NCBI GenBank assembly: GCA_947072905.1
Contig: CAMTKF010000021.1
Span: forward strand, 1-41,723
Length of the DNA: 41,723 nucleotides
Direction of reading: 5' to 3'
From: an uncultured Bacteroidales bacterium
GTDB taxonomy: Bacteria; Bacteroidota; Bacteroidia; Bacteroidales; Muribaculaceae
Below the pieces are notes generated by a model. It saw nothing but the letters and a program-made list of their open reading frames with translations, did no database searches and was not told the origin of the DNA. The translations under genes were made by a program, and so were the position numbers. Positions 18,313 through 27,256 of the stretch are shown here, one piece after another. Position 1 is the first letter of the stretch. The number at the start of each line of letters is the position of its first letter.

Positions 18313-18350
18313 AAGAGAACCGGCCCCGTGCATGGTTCTCTTTCGTTTTT
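18313..18350 (+). terminator. Terminator of efp
   Basis: AAGAGAACC (18313-18321) pairs with GGTTCTCTT (18334-18342), followed by TTCGTTTTT. Confidence 0.8.
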
Positions 18351-18392
18351 GTGCTGATTTACGCACTTTTTACAAAGATTTTACACCTACAT

Positions 18393-18424
18393 TTTGGCGG
18401 ATTCACAAAAAAGTCGTAAATTTG
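18393..18424 (+). promoter_or_regulatory. Promoter of rpmE2
   Basis: TTTG (18393-18396) and TAAATTTG (18417-18424) are 20 bases apart, an exact consensus match. A leader of about 65 bases follows. Confidence 0.85.
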
Positions 18425-18495
18425 CAGGCCATTACTATAAGACGCCTTACCAGCGTCGAAATATTTTGAAACTTAAGTTATAACGTTATAATAAA

Positions 18496-18750
18496 ATGAA
18501 AAAAGACATCCATCCTACCAACTATCGCGAAGTTGTGTTCAAAGACATGTCGAATGAAGTTACTTTCATTACCCGCTCAACTATCGCTACCCGCGAAACC
18601 ATCACCCTCGATGGCAAGGAATATCCTCTGGTGAAGCTCGAAATCACCAACGCTTCTCACCCCTTCTTCACCGGTAAGCAGAAGCTCGTCGATACCGCAG
18701 GACGTGTTGATAAGTTCATGAGCCGTTACGGCAACCGCGGCAAAAAGTAA
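18496..18750 (+). CDS. rpmE2: 50S ribosomal protein L31, type B (zinc-free)
   Basis: The protein has 84 residues. It begins [17 protein letters not shown] and contains [23 protein letters not shown], both typical of L31. There are no cysteines at all, so it belongs to the type B form that does not bind zinc. It is monocistronic. Confidence 0.96.
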   Translation: MKKDIHPTNYREVVFKDMSNEVTFITRSTIATRETITLDGKEYPLVKLEITNASHPFFTGKQKLVDTAGRVDKFMSRYGNRGKK

Positions 18751-18769
18751 TTTCAAAACTTTTTCCGTT

Positions 18770-18821
18770 AAAAAGCAACCGTGGCGCCAACCTACTCAGG
18801 TTCGCGCCACGGTTGCTTTTT
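18770..18821. terminator. Bidirectional terminator between rpmE2 and the LRR lipoprotein gene
   Basis: An 18-bp perfect stem, AAAAAGCAACCGTGGCGC (18770-18787) and its complement (18804-18821). The A-run and T-run at the ends make it usable from both strands, and the two flanking genes converge on it. A closely related palindrome lies at 19997-20036. Confidence 0.85.
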
Positions 18822-18835
18822 ATAATACTTTATTA

Positions 18836-19774
18836 TTATTTGGGCTGTACCATAGCCCAATCATCGCATCTGTAATTCCAGAAGCCATAACCTTCTCGCA
18901 TTTTATGCATTCGATCTCCGTACGCGCACCATTTTCTTGTATAGAATACTTCTTCGGGTATTTCGCCGCTGAAGCAGTTACCATTCAGATATGGCAAACG
19001 ATCGTCCAACTCGTATGGATTATTGGTGAAAAAGCTCCAGTCAATGCTTGAGTAGTAATTGTTCTCTAAATTAATACCAATACCTTTATCACGCAATTCT
19101 CGAGTTTCATCCAACGGAACTTTGCCGCTAAGGCAATTACCGTAAAGGCTTATTCCACGTAAAGATCTAAACTCTGAAAAAACTTCAAAATTTATATCAA
19201 CAATGTTAGAATTACGTATATCTATATCCTTTAAATGAATGGCGCCCATTGATATTTCATCTGTAATTCTATCATTCTCAAAAGAACAAGAATCCACATA
19301 AAAATAATAGGGACTGCTTTTAAAAATACTTGCAGGAATACGTATTTTCGTGTTTTTAGAACCTATAATTTTGATTTGTTTTAACTGGTCCAAATTTCCA
19401 ATTTCTTCAGGCAAAACTATTTCTTCGATATCCTCGCTGATAGGAAAGTAGGATAATTCAATTATGAGTTTAGTGATTCGAAATTCGCCTTTATCCTCGT
19501 CATAGTATCGACCCCATTCACCACCGGCGATACGCCATAGTTCGGGCAAACGGAGCGCTTTTTTGTCGAAACCCGGCCAATTGTCACAACCCATAGCCTT
19601 GTATACATTGACTATGATAAGACTGTCTTCCTTATTCGTAGGAACTTTTCTTGGAAGAGGTGTTTCACCAAAGTCATAGTTTTCACTGCATGATGCAAAC
19701 GACATGCCGATGATGGCAATGATAATGCCGATTATAACTTTCAGTTTCATAAGATTTTTAGTTTTCATAGTCAT
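18836..19774 (-). CDS. Leucine-rich-repeat lipoprotein
   Basis: The protein has up to 312 residues. A hydrophobic stretch (VIIGIIIAIIGMSFASC) ends in a lipobox with Cys29, so the mature protein is probably lipid-anchored. It then shows a short region like plant-type LRR N-terminal caps (MGCDNWPGFD), and repeats with the patterns LRGISLYGNCLSGKVP and YLNGNCFSGEIPEEV. Such repeats are of the LxGxIP plant-like type, unlike the BspA-type repeats of the protein at 581-3820. Starts at 19774, 19768 or 19750 are possible. It is more AT-rich than its neighbours and sits alone between two near-identical palindromes. Function is unknown; binding of a host or surface ligand is a guess from the domain type. 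Confidence 0.75.
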   Translation of the reverse strand: MTMKTKNLMKLKVIIGIIIAIIGMSFASCSENYDFGETPLPRKVPTNKEDSLIIVNVYKAMGCDNWPGFDKKALRLPELWRIAGGEWGRYYDEDKGEFRITKLIIELSYFPISEDIEEIVLPEEIGNLDQLKQIKIIGSKNTKIRIPASIFKSSPYYFYVDSCSFENDRITDEISMGAIHLKDIDIRNSNIVDINFEVFSEFRSLRGISLYGNCLSGKVPLDETRELRDKGIGINLENNYYSSIDWSFFTNNPYELDDRLPYLNGNCFSGEIPEEVFYTRKWCAYGDRMHKMREGYGFWNYRCDDWAMVQPK

Positions 19775-19835
19775 AATGATTTTTGGTTTTTAAGTTGATT
19801 AACAAGTTGATTTAAAAGAGCTCTTTTGGTTGCTA

Positions 19836-19866
19836 CAAATATATTTATAATTATCTAAAATGCAAG
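19836..19866 (-). promoter_or_regulatory. Probable promoter of the LRR lipoprotein gene
   Basis: On the minus strand, CTTG (19866-19863, 3 of 4) and TATATTTG (19843-19836) are 19 bases apart. The rest of 19775-19996 is AT-rich and holds no gene I can see. Confidence 0.6.
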
Positions 19867-19996
19867 TATATTTTAGTTATTGTATTATTAATATATGTTT
19901 ATATAGTTTTATTTATGACCTTTATCTCCAATATTAAGGGAATATTAGCGATAAAGGGTGTAAAAACTACTCTATTATGTACACTTTATATAAACA

Positions 19997-20036
19997 GCAA
20001 CCGTGGCGCGAACCTGAGCAGGTTTGCGCCACGGTG
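19997..20036 (-). terminator. Palindrome after cstA, near-copy of the one at 18770-18821
   Basis: CCGTGGCGCGAACCT (20001-20015) pairs with AGGTTTGCGCCACGG (20020-20034), 15 pairs with one wobble. It shares GCAACCGTGGCGC and GCGCCACGGT with the palindrome at 18770-18821. It follows the cstA stop by 26 bases and has a weak T-run on the minus strand. Confidence 0.65.
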
Positions 20037-20061
20037 GATTTTATGAAAAAGGAAAGTCTTA

Positions 20062-21468
20062 TTATTCTACTTTCTTTCTGAGGGCGAGGGCTGAGATGCA
20101 GGCGGTGATTGCCGCTGCGGCTGTGTATGACACCCAGCCGGTGCCAAGGCCTATGAATTGGCCTGAGATAAATACGTAGGATATGATTATGTAGGTCATG
20201 CAGATGGCGGGAATGAGGGCAACATAGAGGTTTTTGCCGCGGCTTTTAAGCCAAATAACTATAGCCCACAGGGTGACGGCGGCCAGGGCCTGGTTGCTCC
20301 ATGCGAAGTAGCGCCATACGATGTCGAAGTTGACCAGTGTGATGGTGTAGCCTATTATGAAGATGGGTATGCAGATGGCAAAACGCTTGTAGAGCGGCTT
20401 CTGGTCGATGTTGAACATATCGGCTATCACCAGACGGGCCGAGCGGAATGCAGTGTCGCCCGATGTGATGGGAGCTGCCACAACGCCCAGTATGGCCAGA
20501 ATGGCGCCCACCTTGCCCAGAGTGGTGCGCGAGATGATGTCGACCACCCATGCAGGGTTGTTGCCGTGCTGCGCCAGCGAGGCGTTGAGCTGATCTACGC
20601 CGCCAAAGAATGCCATGGCTATGGCTGCCCATATCAGGGCTATGATGCTTTCTGAAATCATGGAGCCGTAGAACACCGAGCGGCATTGCTTCTCGTTGCC
20701 TACGCAGCGCGCCATCAGCGGCGACTGTGTGGCGTGGAATCCTGATATGGCTCCGCAGGCTATGGTGATGAACAGGGTGGGGATGATGGGCACGGCATCA
20801 GGGTGGGGCTGATAGTTGTGGAAGTTGAGTTCGGGCACGGGATAGCCTTCAAAGAGCACCACGGCCAGCAGGCCCAGGGCCATGATGATGAGGTCGGCTC
20901 CGAATATGGGATAGCATTTGCCTATCACCTTGTCGATGGGCAGGATGGTGGCCACTATGTAGTAGGCGAGTATGATCCACACCCATACCGAGAGGTCGAT
21001 GCCGCTGACCAGGCTGGTGAGCAGCTGTGCGGGGCTGAGCACAAACACCGCGCCCACCAGTATGAGCAGTGCCACCGAGAACCACCTCACGGCCGCCTTC
21101 ATACCCGGGCCCAGATACAGACCGAGCATCTCGGGGAGCGAGCGTCCGTCGTCGCGCACAATCATCATGCCTGAAAGGAAATCGTGCATGGCTCCGAAGA
21201 ATATGCCGCCGAGGCATATCCACAGAAATGCCACCGGGCCGAAGCATGCGCCGAGTATGGCGCCGAATATAGGCCCCGTGCCGGCTATGTTGAGCAGTTG
21301 TATGAGGAAAACCCTCCACCGGGGCAGTTCGAGGTAGTCGACACCGTCGGCCAGACGCTTGCACGGCGTGGGGCTGGAGGGATCTGTATCGGCAAGGCGT
21401 TCAAGATACTTGCCATAGGTGAAGTAGGCCGTGATGAGGGCGGCAAGGCAAAGCAGGAATGTTATCAT
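20062..21468 (-). CDS. cstA: Carbon starvation protein A family transporter
   Basis: The protein has about 468 residues from MITFLLCLAALI, within the short CstA forms of Bacteroidetes. It is an inner-membrane protein with many helices. The family signature NIAGTGPIFGAILGACFGP followed by GAMHDFLSGMMIVRDDG is clear, as is SGFHATQSPLMARC. CstA proteins import peptides or pyruvate. An in-frame ATG at 21489 would add seven residues but lies inside the hairpin at 21486-21526, so 21468 is preferred. It lies downstream of a pyruvate carboxyltransferase gene, which fits a link to pyruvate metabolism, although a hairpin separates them. Confidence 0.9.
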   Translation of the reverse strand: MITFLLCLAALITAYFTYGKYLERLADTDPSSPTPCKRLADGVDYLELPRWRVFLIQLLNIAGTGPIFGAILGACFGPVAFLWICLGGIFFGAMHDFLSGMMIVRDDGRSLPEMLGLYLGPGMKAAVRWFSVALLILVGAVFVLSPAQLLTSLVSGIDLSVWVWIILAYYIVATILPIDKVIGKCYPIFGADLIIMALGLLAVVLFEGYPVPELNFHNYQPHPDAVPIIPTLFITIACGAISGFHATQSPLMARCVGNEKQCRSVFYGSMISESIIALIWAAIAMAFFGGVDQLNASLAQHGNNPAWVVDIISRTTLGKVGAILAILGVVAAPITSGDTAFRSARLVIADMFNIDQKPLYKRFAICIPIFIIGYTITLVNFDIVWRYFAWSNQALAAVTLWAIVIWLKSRGKNLYVALIPAICMTYIIISYVFISGQFIGLGTGWVSYTAAAAITACISALALRKKVE

Positions 21469-21485
21469 GGTTATATCAAGGTAAA

Positions 21486-21526
21486 ACATCGACCGCCGGC
21501 CCGGGTGTGCGGGCTGCGGTCGATGT
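21486..21526 (-). terminator. Hairpin between the carboxyltransferase gene and cstA
   Basis: ACATCGACCGC (21486-21496) pairs perfectly with GCGGTCGATGT (21516-21526), and the minus strand continues TTTTACC. It would end transcription from the upstream gene or attenuate cstA. Confidence 0.7.
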
Positions 21527-21595
21527 GTTTTTATTAGTTAAGCTGAAAAATCAGTAATCCGCTGAAAAATCAGCTTTTGGAAACAGTATCTTGGA

Positions 21596-23467
21596 TTATT
21601 CGAATTCGATAAGAACTTCGTCGGTAGATACCACCTGGTCGGGAGCTACGAAAATGCGCTTGATAACACCTTCCATATCAGATTCGATGTCATTTTCCAT
21701 CTTCATTGCCTCGTAAACCAGCAGTTTCTGACCGCGCTTAACGGCCTGACCGGGCTTAACGTCGATTTCAACCACACGGCCGCCCATGGGAGCTTTGAGA
21801 GTGGGACCGGTGATGGCTTCGGTAGCGGCTTCCTCTTTCACCTCGGCCTTGGCAGCTGCGGGAGCTTCGGTAGCAGCCTTGGCGGCGATTTCTTCCTGAC
21901 GGCGACGTTTGAGGAATGTATTGGCCACGGTGGGGAGCAGGGCAAGCAGCAGCTCTTCCTCGCCGTTTGATGCCAGCTTAACGCCAAGTTCTTCTACAAC
22001 AGGATTGGCGGGAGCCTTGTAAGTGCTTACGTCGTAGGGACGTTCTACGGGATCCTTGGTGATCTTGCGGCGGAATTCGGGGTCGATGGCTACGGGAGTG
22101 TGGCCGTATTCACCCTTGACGAGCGAGATAAACTGGTTGGAGCAGTTGGTATAGTCGGGCTGACCCTTGCGGCGGTCCATAACCACATTAACGGCCTGGG
22201 CACCTACAATCTGCGATGTGGGGGTAACGAGGGGTACCAAACCGGCGTCGCGGCGCACCATGGGTATGAGCGACATGGCTTCGTTGAGACAGTCCTCGGC
22301 GTGGAGGGCGCGCAGGTTGGCCACCATGTTTGAGTACATACCGCCGGGCACTTCGGCGTTCTTTACGATTTCGTTGGGCTTGGGGAAGCCGAAGTATTCC
22401 TCAACCTTGTGGCAGGCATCGAGCAGGGTTTCTTCGTCGCCGGCCTTTGCGGCAGCTATGGCGCGGTCTACCTGAGCGTCGACATCGGCGGGGAGCTTGT
22501 CGGTGAGGGGGTTGAACGGACGCTGCATGTGGTCCTTGTTGAGGTCGAATGCGGCGAGCACCTTGCGGGCGTCGAGCAGACGGTCGCGTATTTCGCCCAC
22601 GGCTTCCATGTTGGCTTCGATTTCCACACCCATCTTCTGAGCGAATACGTAAACCAATTCGATGGCAGGAGCAGCCGAGCCGCCGCCAAACCACCAGATG
22701 TTGGTGTCGAGGATATCCACGCCGTTGAGGATAGCCATTATAGAAGACGCAAGGCCGTAGCCGGGGGTGCAGTGGGTATGGAAGTCAACGGGAACCTTGA
22801 CGTTGGCTTTGAGCTTTGAGATGATTGAAGCGGCACGCGAGGGAGTAACCAGGCCGGCCATATCCTTCAGGGTGATGATCTTGGCGCCGAGACGCTCCAT
22901 TTCCTTAGCCTTTTCAACGAAGTATTCGTCGGTGAAGATGAGTTCGGGTTCTTCCTGCTTTTTGCCGAAGAGGCGTGCGAAGAAACCGGGCTTGGGAGCT
23001 TCGGGAGCCTTGGGGTCTACAGTGTAGCACACGGCACCGTCGGCAATGCCGCCCAGTTCGTTAATCATCTTGATAGACTCTTTCACATTGTCGATATCGT
23101 TGAGGGCGTCAAAGATACGCATCACATTGAGTCCGTTTTTGATGGCTTCTTCGTAGAATCCGCGCAGCACGTAGTCGGGATAGGGAACATAGCCAAAGAG
23201 GTTACGTCCGCGCGAGAGTGCTGAGAGCAAAGACTTGCCTTTCATGGCCTTCGACACCGAGCGCAGACGATCCCAGGGAGATTCGTCGAGGTAGCGCATT
23301 ACAGAGTCGGGTACTGCTCCGCCCCAGACTTCCATGATGTAGAAGCCGGCATTCTCGTAGTAGGGGAGAAGTTTGTCGATTTCAGCTTGTGGCAGACGGG
23401 TGGCGAACAATGACTGTTGGCCGTCGCGAAGTGTAAGGTCGCGGATTTTCAATTTTCTGGTTGCCAT
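21596..23467 (-). CDS. Pyruvate/oxaloacetate carboxyltransferase with biotin carrier domain (PycB/OadA type)
   Basis: The protein has 623 residues. The N-terminal carboxyltransferase TIM barrel shows RDLTLRDGQQSLFATR, MRIFDALNDIDN, ITLKDMAGL and the metal-binding FHTHCTPGYG. A conserved pyruvate carboxylase-type domain follows, then an Ala/Glu-rich hinge (530-555), then a biotinyl domain with Lys589 in VYEAMKMEND. It moves a carboxyl group between biotin and pyruvate or oxaloacetate. No oadB, oadG or biotin carboxylase gene is nearby, so whether it is a sodium-pump decarboxylase subunit or PycB cannot be decided. It is a single-gene unit. Confidence 0.92.
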   Translation of the reverse strand: MATRKLKIRDLTLRDGQQSLFATRLPQAEIDKLLPYYENAGFYIMEVWGGAVPDSVMRYLDESPWDRLRSVSKAMKGKSLLSALSRGRNLFGYVPYPDYVLRGFYEEAIKNGLNVMRIFDALNDIDNVKESIKMINELGGIADGAVCYTVDPKAPEAPKPGFFARLFGKKQEEPELIFTDEYFVEKAKEMERLGAKIITLKDMAGLVTPSRAASIISKLKANVKVPVDFHTHCTPGYGLASSIMAILNGVDILDTNIWWFGGGSAAPAIELVYVFAQKMGVEIEANMEAVGEIRDRLLDARKVLAAFDLNKDHMQRPFNPLTDKLPADVDAQVDRAIAAAKAGDEETLLDACHKVEEYFGFPKPNEIVKNAEVPGGMYSNMVANLRALHAEDCLNEAMSLIPMVRRDAGLVPLVTPTSQIVGAQAVNVVMDRRKGQPDYTNCSNQFISLVKGEYGHTPVAIDPEFRRKITKDPVERPYDVSTYKAPANPVVEELGVKLASNGEEELLLALLPTVANTFLKRRRQEEIAAKAATEAPAAAKAEVKEEAATEAITGPTLKAPMGGRVVEIDVKPGQAVKRGQKLLVYEAMKMENDIESDMEGVIKRIFVAPDQVVSTDEVLIEFE

Positions 23468-23522
23468 ATATAAAGTATTTAGGGGTAGTTTTTTTAATTC
23501 CGTTGTGGCATTTGAGAATATG

Positions 23523-23554
23523 CAAATTTAGGTCATATATTTTTATAAAAGAAA
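23523..23554 (-). promoter_or_regulatory. Promoter of the carboxyltransferase gene
   Basis: On the minus strand, TTTC (23554-23551, 3 of 4) and TAAATTTG (23530-23523) are 20 bases apart, about 55 bases before the start codon. Confidence 0.65.
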
Positions 23555-23628
23555 TTTTTCATCAATTATTTTTAAATATTTTTTCAAATTGGTGTGAAAG
23601 GCGTTGAGGCTCATGATATTTTTTTTCG

Positions 23629-23636
23629 TAACTTTG
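23629..23636 (+). promoter_or_regulatory. -7 element of the DUF3256-xseAB-thyA-folA operon
   Basis: TAACTTTG matches the consensus. A GTTG at 23603-23606 is 22 bases away, slightly far for a -33 box. The leader to 23695 is about 55 bases. Confidence 0.55.
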
Positions 23637-23694
23637 CCAAACTTAACCACCCTGCGGCGGTGAACAAATCACAGCCGCCGGCAATTATAACTTT

Positions 23695-24330
23695 ATGAAA
23701 AACGATATATTCAGATATATAGCCCTTGTGTGTGCCGCACTCAGCTTTGCGGTACAGGGGCAAGCGCGTACAGCGGCAGATTTCTTCAAGTCGGCCCCCG
23801 AGGGGCGTATCGCACTGTTGCCGGCAGCTGCCCGTCTCGACATGATAGACTACTTTGACTTCGGCAGCGACCACGATTCTAAAAACGCGCTCAACGGCCT
23901 GGCACGGCTCACCCGCATGGCCGATACGGAAATGGCTTTTGTAGTGGATAACGACATAGATATGCAGCTGGTGGTGCTCCCTGTCAAGAACGACACCATG
24001 CTGGCCGTTGTGACCACCATACACAGCCCTGTGGCCGACAGCAGCATAGAGTTTTTTGACAGCTCATGGAACAGGCTCAGGCGCGCCCCCTTTGTGATGC
24101 CGGCCTACAAGGACTGGCTCACCGCCGAGGGCAAGCGCGACCCTACGCCGGTAGAGATGTATCTGCCCTTCCTGTCAGTCAAGGCTTCATTCGATGCCGA
24201 CGCTCGGCAGCTTACTCTTGAAAACATGGCCGGGGAATACCTCGACGAGCAGGATTATAAGAAGGTGAAAGACTTGATTATTCCTCAAAAGAAATATGAT
24301 GTGTCGGCAGGCCGCTTTGTGTTGAAATGA
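23695..24330 (+). CDS. DUF3256 family periplasmic protein
   Basis: The protein has 211 residues with a signal peptide (MKNDIFRYIALVCAAL.., cleavage near residue 24). I recognise it as the DUF3256 type found upstream of xseA in Bacteroidales; function unknown. The mature part shows TAADFFKSAPEGRIALLP and FDSSWNRL and has no cysteine pair or catalytic motif. It overlaps xseA by four bases (ATGA), so it is translated with the exonuclease and thymidylate genes although it is exported. Confidence 0.75.
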   Translation: MKNDIFRYIALVCAALSFAVQGQARTAADFFKSAPEGRIALLPAAARLDMIDYFDFGSDHDSKNALNGLARLTRMADTEMAFVVDNDIDMQLVVLPVKNDTMLAVVTTIHSPVADSSIEFFDSSWNRLRRAPFVMPAYKDWLTAEGKRDPTPVEMYLPFLSVKASFDADARQLTLENMAGEYLDEQDYKKVKDLIIPQKKYDVSAGRFVLK

Positions 24331-25592
24331 TGGAACCGCAGGCAATAAGTTTACTTGAACTCAACAGGCGCGTATCATCAGTACTCGCCTCTGCTACCGA
24401 TATTAATAATGTATGGGTTGTGGCCGAGACGAGCGATCTGCGCTGCTCGGGTCCGCATTGCTACCTTGAACTTATCGACAAGAATCCCGATACGGGCAGT
24501 CCCGTGGCACGCGCCCGCGCCACTATATGGGGTGCCCGATATGTGTATATCAACAATGTATTCCTCCGGGCCACAGGCTCGCCCCTGAGCTCGGGCATAA
24601 AGGTGATGGTGAAGGCCTCGGTAAGCTTTCATCCCGTATACGGCCTGTCGCTCAATATAACGGATGTCAACCCCGAGTACACCCTGGGCGATCTGCTGCG
24701 CCGGCGCCGCGAGATGATAGCCCGCCTTACTGCCGAGGGTATCATAGACATGAACCGCAGCATAGCATGGCCCGCGGTAGCCTCAAACATAGCGGTGATT
24801 TCGGCGGCCGGAGCGGCCGGCTACGGCGACTTTATCAATCAGCTGTACACCAACCGCTATTGCCTGCGCTTCACCACTCGCCTGTTTCCGGCGGTGCTTC
24901 AGGGCGAGAATACCGCGCCGAGCATCATAAGCGCACTGCAGCAGGTGATAGACTGCGGCGAGAGCTTTGACTGCGTGGTGATAATAAGGGGCGGCGGTGC
25001 CACCGGCGACCTCGCTTCGTTTGACAACTACGAGCTGGCCGCAAACATAGCCATGTTCCCGCTGCCGGTGATTATAGGTATAGGTCACGAGCGCGATGTG
25101 ACCTTGCTCGACTACGTGGCCAATATGCGCGTGAAGACCCCCACGGCCGCCGCCGAGTGGCTTATAGCCCATGGCGCCAAGGCCCTGGAACGGCTTGGCA
25201 CCATAGGCAATAATATCCTCGAAGCCGTGTCGGCACGTCTTAACAGAGAGCATCGCCGGCTGTCGACCGTCACAGGTCAGCTGCCGCTGCTGGCACAGGG
25301 TGTCATAACCCGCAATGCCATGCTGGTGGGTCCCAAGACCGAGCAGCAGATGATATACGATATAGGCCTGCGGCTAAAGCACCGCGCCGAGCGACTGGAT
25401 GCGCTGCAGCAGATGATAGAGGACCTGTCGCCCGAAGCCACCCTGCGACGCGGATTCTCTATAACCCGCGTTGACGGCCATGCCATCACACATCCCGGGC
25501 AGGCAGCCCCCGGAAGCACCATCATCACCACCCTCGCACAGGGCGAGCTTATCTCAATTATCCCCGAAAAAACAGGAAAACAATCACAATAA
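24327..25592 (+). CDS. xseA: Exodeoxyribonuclease VII large subunit
   Basis: The protein has 421 residues. With XseB it degrades single-stranded DNA to oligonucleotides. The N-terminal OB-fold (VWVVAETSDLRCSGPHCYLEL) is followed by the catalytic domain with AVISAAGAAGYGDF, DCVVIIRGGGATGDL and IGIGHERDVTLLDYVA. A helical C-terminal region and the motif RRGFSITRVDG close it. The start MMEPQ overlaps the previous gene, and the stop shares a base with xseB (TAATG). Confidence 0.95.
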   Translation: MMEPQAISLLELNRRVSSVLASATDINNVWVVAETSDLRCSGPHCYLELIDKNPDTGSPVARARATIWGARYVYINNVFLRATGSPLSSGIKVMVKASVSFHPVYGLSLNITDVNPEYTLGDLLRRRREMIARLTAEGIIDMNRSIAWPAVASNIAVISAAGAAGYGDFINQLYTNRYCLRFTTRLFPAVLQGENTAPSIISALQQVIDCGESFDCVVIIRGGGATGDLASFDNYELAANIAMFPLPVIIGIGHERDVTLLDYVANMRVKTPTAAAEWLIAHGAKALERLGTIGNNILEAVSARLNREHRRLSTVTGQLPLLAQGVITRNAMLVGPKTEQQMIYDIGLRLKHRAERLDALQQMIEDLSPEATLRRGFSITRVDGHAITHPGQAAPGSTIITTLAQGELISIIPEKTGKQSQ

Positions 25593-25792
25593 TGGAAGCA
25601 TCTTATAACGAATCTCTCGCCGAACTCGAAAAGATTCTGGGTGAACTGCGCTCAGACACATGCGACGTCGACACTCTGGCCCAACGCACCCGCAGGGCTG
25701 TTGAGCTGCTGAAGATATGCCGGCAGCGACTCACCACCACCGAGGAAGAATTACGCGCCATACTCTCAACCCTACAATCCACAGAACAATGA
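25592..25792 (+). CDS. xseB: Exodeoxyribonuclease VII small subunit
   Basis: The protein has 66 residues and reads [19 protein letters not shown] with a second amphipathic helix ([13 protein letters not shown]), typical of XseB, which binds the long helices of XseA. It starts on the last base of xseA and overlaps thyA by four bases. Confidence 0.93.
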   Translation: MEASYNESLAELEKILGELRSDTCDVDTLAQRTRRAVELLKICRQRLTTTEEELRAILSTLQSTEQ

Positions 25793-26583
25793 AACAATAT
25801 ATAGACCTGCTGAAGCACATACTCGACGACGGTATAGACAAGGCCGACCGTACCGGCACAGGCACACGCTCAACATTCGGCTACCAGATGAAATTTGACC
25901 TTGCCGAGGGATTCCCCCTGGTTACCACCAAGAAATTGCATCTCAAGTCGATAATCTACGAGTTGCTGTGGTTCTTGATGGGCGACACCAATGTGAAGTA
26001 CCTGCAGGAAAACGGAGTGAGGATATGGAACGAATGGGCCGATGCCGACGGCAAGCTCGGCCCGGTATACGGTGCGCAATGGCGCTCATGGCCCGACTAC
26101 GACGGCGGCTTCATCGACCAGATCTCAAATGCCATATACGACATAAAGCATAATCCCGACTCGCGCCGCATTATAGTGAGCGCGTGGAATGTGGCCGACC
26201 TGCCCAAGATGGCTCTCGCCCCGTGCCACTGCCTGTTTCAGTTCTACGTGGCCGACGGCCGCCTCAGCTGCCAATTGTATCAGCGCAGTGCCGACTGCTT
26301 CTTGGGCGTACCGTTCAATATAGCGTCATACGCATTGCTCACCATGATGATGGCTCAGGTGACGGGCCTCAAACCCGGCTACTTCGTGCATACCTTGGGC
26401 GACGCGCATCTGTATCAGAATCATCTCGAACAGGCACGCCTGCAGATTACCCGCGAGCCCCGCAAATTGCCCCGTATGATACTCAACCCCGACGTAAAAG
26501 ACATATTCGACTTCAAGTACGAGGACTTCGTGCTCGAAGGCTATGACCCGCATCCACACATAAAAGCCGAAGTAAGCGTATGA
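25789..26583 (+). CDS. thyA: Thymidylate synthase
   Basis: The protein has 264 residues, the same length as E. coli ThyA. It methylates dUMP with methylenetetrahydrofolate. The catalytic Cys146 is in [11 protein letters not shown], and [19 protein letters not shown] is the nucleotide-binding stretch. The start is the ATG overlapping the xseB stop; a longer frame from 25717 runs inside xseB and is not used. It overlaps folA by four bases, a logical coupling because ThyA makes the dihydrofolate that FolA reduces. Confidence 0.97.
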   Translation: MKQYIDLLKHILDDGIDKADRTGTGTRSTFGYQMKFDLAEGFPLVTTKKLHLKSIIYELLWFLMGDTNVKYLQENGVRIWNEWADADGKLGPVYGAQWRSWPDYDGGFIDQISNAIYDIKHNPDSRRIIVSAWNVADLPKMALAPCHCLFQFYVADGRLSCQLYQRSADCFLGVPFNIASYALLTMMMAQVTGLKPGYFVHTLGDAHLYQNHLEQARLQITREPRKLPRMILNPDVKDIFDFKYEDFVLEGYDPHPHIKAEVSV

Positions 26584-27071
26584 AACTCAACCTTATAGTG
26601 GCCGTGGCCGATGACCTTGCCATAGGGCGCGACGGCAATCAGCCCTTTTTTGTCTCCGACGATTTGCGCCGCTTCAAGTCGCTCACCATGGGTCATCCCA
26701 TAATCATGGGGCGCAAGACATTCGAGGCCCTGCCCAAAGGCGCGCTGCCCGGCCGCCGCAACATTGTGGTGACACGCAGTCACAGCTTCAACGCGCCCGA
26801 TACCGAAGTGGCCACCTCGGTAGAACGCGCCATAGAGATGGCCGCAGACGCCGACGAGGCCTTTGTGATAGGCGGAGCCAGCATATACCGCCAGGCTTTG
26901 CCCTACGTAGACAAACTATATGTTACAAGGATTTTTGCACGCGCCGAGGGCGCCGATACCTTTTTCCCGGCCATAGACGAAAGCTGGACCATAGCCGGCG
27001 AAGGTTCGGTGGTAAAAGACACTAAGTCAGGGCTTTGCTACCAATTCGTAGAGTACTGCCGCCATAGCTGA
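26580..27071 (+). CDS. folA: Dihydrofolate reductase
   Basis: The protein has 163 residues. It reduces dihydrofolate to tetrahydrofolate with NADPH. Visible motifs are [39 protein letters not shown] and [14 protein letters not shown]. The usual acidic residue of the active site is in [11 protein letters not shown]. It is the last gene of the operon. Confidence 0.96.
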   Translation: MKLNLIVAVADDLAIGRDGNQPFFVSDDLRRFKSLTMGHPIIMGRKTFEALPKGALPGRRNIVVTRSHSFNAPDTEVATSVERAIEMAADADEAFVIGGASIYRQALPYVDKLYVTRIFARAEGADTFFPAIDESWTIAGEGSVVKDTKSGLCYQFVEYCRHS

Positions 27072-27088
27072 TTCAGCACTTTTAACCC

Positions 27089-27146
27089 AAAAACAGCCCC
27101 GTGATAAATGCTTGATTGGTCAAGCCGTTTATCACGGGGCTGTTTT
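27089..27146 (+). terminator. Terminator of the folA operon
   Basis: AAAACAGCCCCGTGATAAA (27090-27108) pairs perfectly with its complement at 27128-27146, a 19-bp stem ending in TTTT. Confidence 0.85.
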
Positions 27147-27256
27147 GTCAAAGTCAACAATTTTTAGAGTAGCCTTGTTATATAAATGTCAACTGACGAG
27201 AACCCGCTCTCATCAAACCTTGACAGTACATAATATAACATAAAACTAAAATTGAA

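Noticed and set aside
22401-22819. Long frames opposite the carboxyltransferase, tricorn peptidase, nfnB and tsaD genes
   Set aside because: They are shadows of GC-rich coding sequence on the opposite strand, with low-complexity His/Gly/Ala translations and no recognisable domains.
25717-25788. N-terminal extension of ThyA
   Set aside because: It lies within xseB in another frame; ThyA has its normal 264 residues from 25789.
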